A stretch of DNA of 8,482 bases from CAYYBZ01 sp964470285 [NCBI: uncultured Oligoflexia bacterium] (GTDB lineage Bacteria > Bdellovibrionota_G > CAYYBZ01), in the NCBI GenBank assembly GCA_964470285.1, contig CAYYBZ010000064.1, positions 1 through 8,482 of the forward strand. Reading direction: 5' to 3'. The position numbers were made by a program, and so were the translations under genes. A model generated the notes under the pieces. The model ran no database searches, was not told the DNA's origin, and worked only from the letters and a program-made list of their open reading frames with translations. This document shows, piece by piece, positions 6,489 to 8,482 of the stretch. The first letter of the stretch is position 1, and each line of letters starts with the position of its first letter.

Positions 6489-8482
6489 TTGGATTTACTT
6501 TCCGGTTTAAACGGAACTCAAATAAAAGCCGTTGAGATAACCGATAAAAACATGCTCATAATTGCCGGGGCAGGTTCCGGCAAAACACGCGTCATAACGC
6601 ATAAAATTGCCTATCTGATAAGGGAGAAGGGCATTCATCCCGGCTCTATTCTCGCCATGACCTTTTCCAACAGAGCCGCCAAAGAAATGAAAAACCGCAT
6701 TTCAACGCTTCTTTCTGCTGAAAAAGTACCTTATTCCGTCGGTACATTTCATGCAATATGCATGAAAATACTGCGTGAATTCATAAAAGAAACCGGATTA
6801 AAAGAGAATTTTGTAATATATGACGAGGATGATCAGACGGCAGCCATAAAGGAATGCCTCGAGATGCTCAATCTTGAAGATAAAAAAATAAAACCCAGAA
6901 GAATAGTTGAAACTATATCAAGAGAAAAAAACAGAACTCTCGATGAAAACAAATATTTCGAACTTGAAACCGACAAGGCCAATCTGATTAATATTTTTGA
7001 AAAATACTGTGAAATTCTGGTACGTAACAATGCAATAGACTTCGGCGGTATTCTCCTTGAAGCACTTAAACTGATAAAAAAACCTCACGTACACGAAACT
7101 CTAACGAAAAGATGGACTCACTTACTTATAGACGAGTATCAGGACACAAATTTAGTGCAAAGAGAGCTTTTAAAAAATCTGAAATCTGAAAACAGTATAA
7201 TTTGTGCCGTTGGTGATGATGATCAGTCAATTTACAGGTGGAGAGGAGCCACAGTAGAGAATATTTTATCTTTTCCCAAGGATTTTGAAAATGCCACAGT
7301 TGTAAAACTCGAAAGGAATTACCGTTCATCGAAGAAAATTCTTTCATGTGCAAACCTGCTGATAAAAAACAACTCCCAAAGGCTGGGCAAAACACTTTTC
7401 AGTGAAAATACCGACGGTGACGACATTGAATACTATCAGGCAAGCGATGAAAAAGACGAGGCCCGCTTTATTTCCTCCAAAATCGACGATATTTCAATAA
7501 AAGGCAATCAGAATTTATCGGATATTTCCGTGTTTTATAGAACCCACGCTCAGTCAAGATCAATTGAAGAAGCTCTGGTGCAAAGAGGTATTCCTTATAA
7601 AGTAGTAGGAGGAACGAGATTCTATGACAGGAAAGAAATTCGCGATGTTCTTGCTTATCTCAAATTTCTGGCAAATAGAAGCGACGGCATTTCCCTTAAA
7701 AGAATTCTCAATGTACCGCCCAGAGGGATAGGGAAAAAAACGATTCAGATGCTTAACAATGAAGCAGCTTTAAAGAAAACATCCGAATGGTACATTATCA
7801 AAAAAGGCTTAAGTTTCGGAAATAAATCCGAGAAAAAACTTAAACCGTTCAAGGATTTTGTAGAAAACATTGACAGCTATGAGCATCTAAGCGTGCATGA
7901 TACAACCTCTAAAGTAATTGATATTTCTGGCTATCAGAAAATGCTTGCGGATGACGGCAGTTATGAAGCCGAAGTCAGAATGGACAATTTAAGGGAACTT
8001 TTAAGCTCAATAAAGGATTACGATAGAATCCACCCCGACGGAAATCTAAACTCCTACCTTGAATCCATTTCGCTGGTAGATTCTCAGGATGACTTTGAGC
8101 AAACCGACAATTACGTAACCCTTATGACCGTGCATACATCAAAAGGCCTTGAGTTTAAAACGGTATTTATAGCAGGTCTGGAAGAAGGTCTTTTCCCGCA
8201 TCAGAATTCTTTAGATGACTATGAGGAGCTGGAAGAGGAAAGAAGGCTTTTTTATGTAGCCATAACAAGGACAATGAAAAATCTTTATCTTTCAGGGGCT
8301 TTTCAAAGGCGATTTTATGCAACTCAAAGCTATAAAATGCCTTCAAGATTTCTGGATGAGATTAAGGAAAGTATTATTCAAAAAGGCTCATCAAAGAGCT
8401 TCTCCGGGATATCATTAACACGCAAATCAACCAGAAAGGATATCGATACTCAATATTTCAGTGATTACATTCCGGATTACGA
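6489..8482 (+). CDS. uvrD: UvrD/PcrA/Rep-family superfamily 1 DNA helicase, C-terminus cut by window edge
   Basis: ATP-driven 3'-5' DNA helicase. This family displaces the incised oligonucleotide and UvrC in nucleotide excision repair, acts in mismatch repair and clears recombinase or stalled polymerases. The frame is open for 664 codons to the right edge; UvrD and PcrA usually have about 720-740, so mainly the C-terminal tail is missing. All helicase motifs are present: Q motif LNGTQIKAV (7-15), Walker A AGAGSGKT (26-33), Ia MTFSNRAAKEM (57-67), GTFHA (85-89), Walker B LLIDEYQDTN (212-221), III VGDDDQSIYRWRGA (241-254), IV LERNYRSS (274-281), GGTRFYDRKEIRD (374-386), the PPRGIG segment (410-415), V TVHTSKGLEF (547-556) and VI RRLFYVAITRT (585-595), then PSRFLDEI after motif VI. 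The TTG start places the Q motif six residues in, as in characterised homologues. It is divergent from the uvrBC operon. PcrA and UvrD cannot be told apart without the tail, so the symbol is nominal. Confidence 0.95.
   Translation, partial: MDLLSGLNGTQIKAVEITDKNMLIIAGAGSGKTRVITHKIAYLIREKGIHPGSILAMTFSNRAAKEMKNRISTLLSAEKVPYSVGTFHAICMKILREFIKETGLKENFVIYDEDDQTAAIKECLEMLNLEDKKIKPRRIVETISREKNRTLDENKYFELETDKANLINIFEKYCEILVRNNAIDFGGILLEALKLIKKPHVHETLTKRWTHLLIDEYQDTNLVQRELLKNLKSENSIICAVGDDDQSIYRWRGATVENILSFPKDFENATVVKLERNYRSSKKILSCANLLIKNNSQRLGKTLFSENTDGDDIEYYQASDEKDEARFISSKIDDISIKGNQNLSDISVFYRTHAQSRSIEEALVQRGIPYKVVGGTRFYDRKEIRDVLAYLKFLANRSDGISLKRILNVPPRGIGKKTIQMLNNEAALKKTSEWYIIKKGLSFGNKSEKKLKPFKDFVENIDSYEHLSVHDTTSKVIDISGYQKMLADDGSYEAEVRMDNLRELLSSIKDYDRIHPDGNLNSYLESISLVDSQDDFEQTDNYVTLMTVHTSKGLEFKTVFIAGLEEGLFPHQNSLDDYEELEEERRLFYVAITRTMKNLYLSGAFQRRFYATQSYKMPSRFLDEIKESIIQKGSSKSFSGISLTRKSTRKDIDTQYFSDYIPDY

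Noticed and set aside
7126-7395. Minus-strand frames within the helicase gene (6833-7030 and 7126-7395)
   Set aside because: They are antisense shadows of conserved helicase segments, including motifs II to IV.
1-8482. A previously undescribed multi-gene system
   Set aside because: Every gene belongs to a well-known conserved family and no unexplained coding space remains. The only unusual aspects are domain loss in UvrC and the gene arrangement.

Overview
This is a stretch of an AT-leaning bacterial chromosome, about 40% GC in the lines I sampled. It is densely packed with conserved DNA-repair and housekeeping genes. All reading frames use the standard bacterial code: there are no in-frame TGA codons and tryptophan is TGG. 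The proteins are typical bacterial versions, but nothing here fixes the lineage. An uncultured or lightly studied bacterium is possible, but that is a guess.

Positions 1 to 6229 hold four minus-strand genes read in the order cysS, uvrB, uvrC, comEC. The junctions are very tight: cysS stop directly abuts uvrB start (TAGATG), uvrB and uvrC overlap by one base (TAATG), and 13 bases separate uvrC from comEC. This is the layout of a single, translationally coupled operon. comEC, the DNA-uptake channel gene, runs off the left edge after 376 codons. Positions 6230 to 6488 form a 259-base divergent intergenic region. It has candidate promoters facing both ways, a small perfect inverted repeat between them and strong ribosome binding sites for the first gene on each side. 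From 6489 to the right edge, the plus strand encodes a UvrD/PcrA/Rep superfamily 1 helicase that starts at TTG and is cut by the window end after 664 codons.

Functionally, UvrB and UvrC are the damage-verification and dual-incision components of nucleotide excision repair. The UvrD-type helicase is the family that removes the incised oligonucleotide and UvrC. UvrA is not in the window. ComEC imports single-stranded DNA, and CysS charges tRNA-Cys. The combination looks like a DNA-processing neighbourhood with an aminoacyl-tRNA synthetase as its leading gene.

I found no mobile elements, RNA genes, CRISPR arrays or convincing terminators, and I do not see a new biological system. The oddest point is that the intact UvrC ends exactly where the C-terminal tandem helix-hairpin-helix domain would normally begin. 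Lesser points are the shared divergent control region and the helicase start-codon ambiguity.
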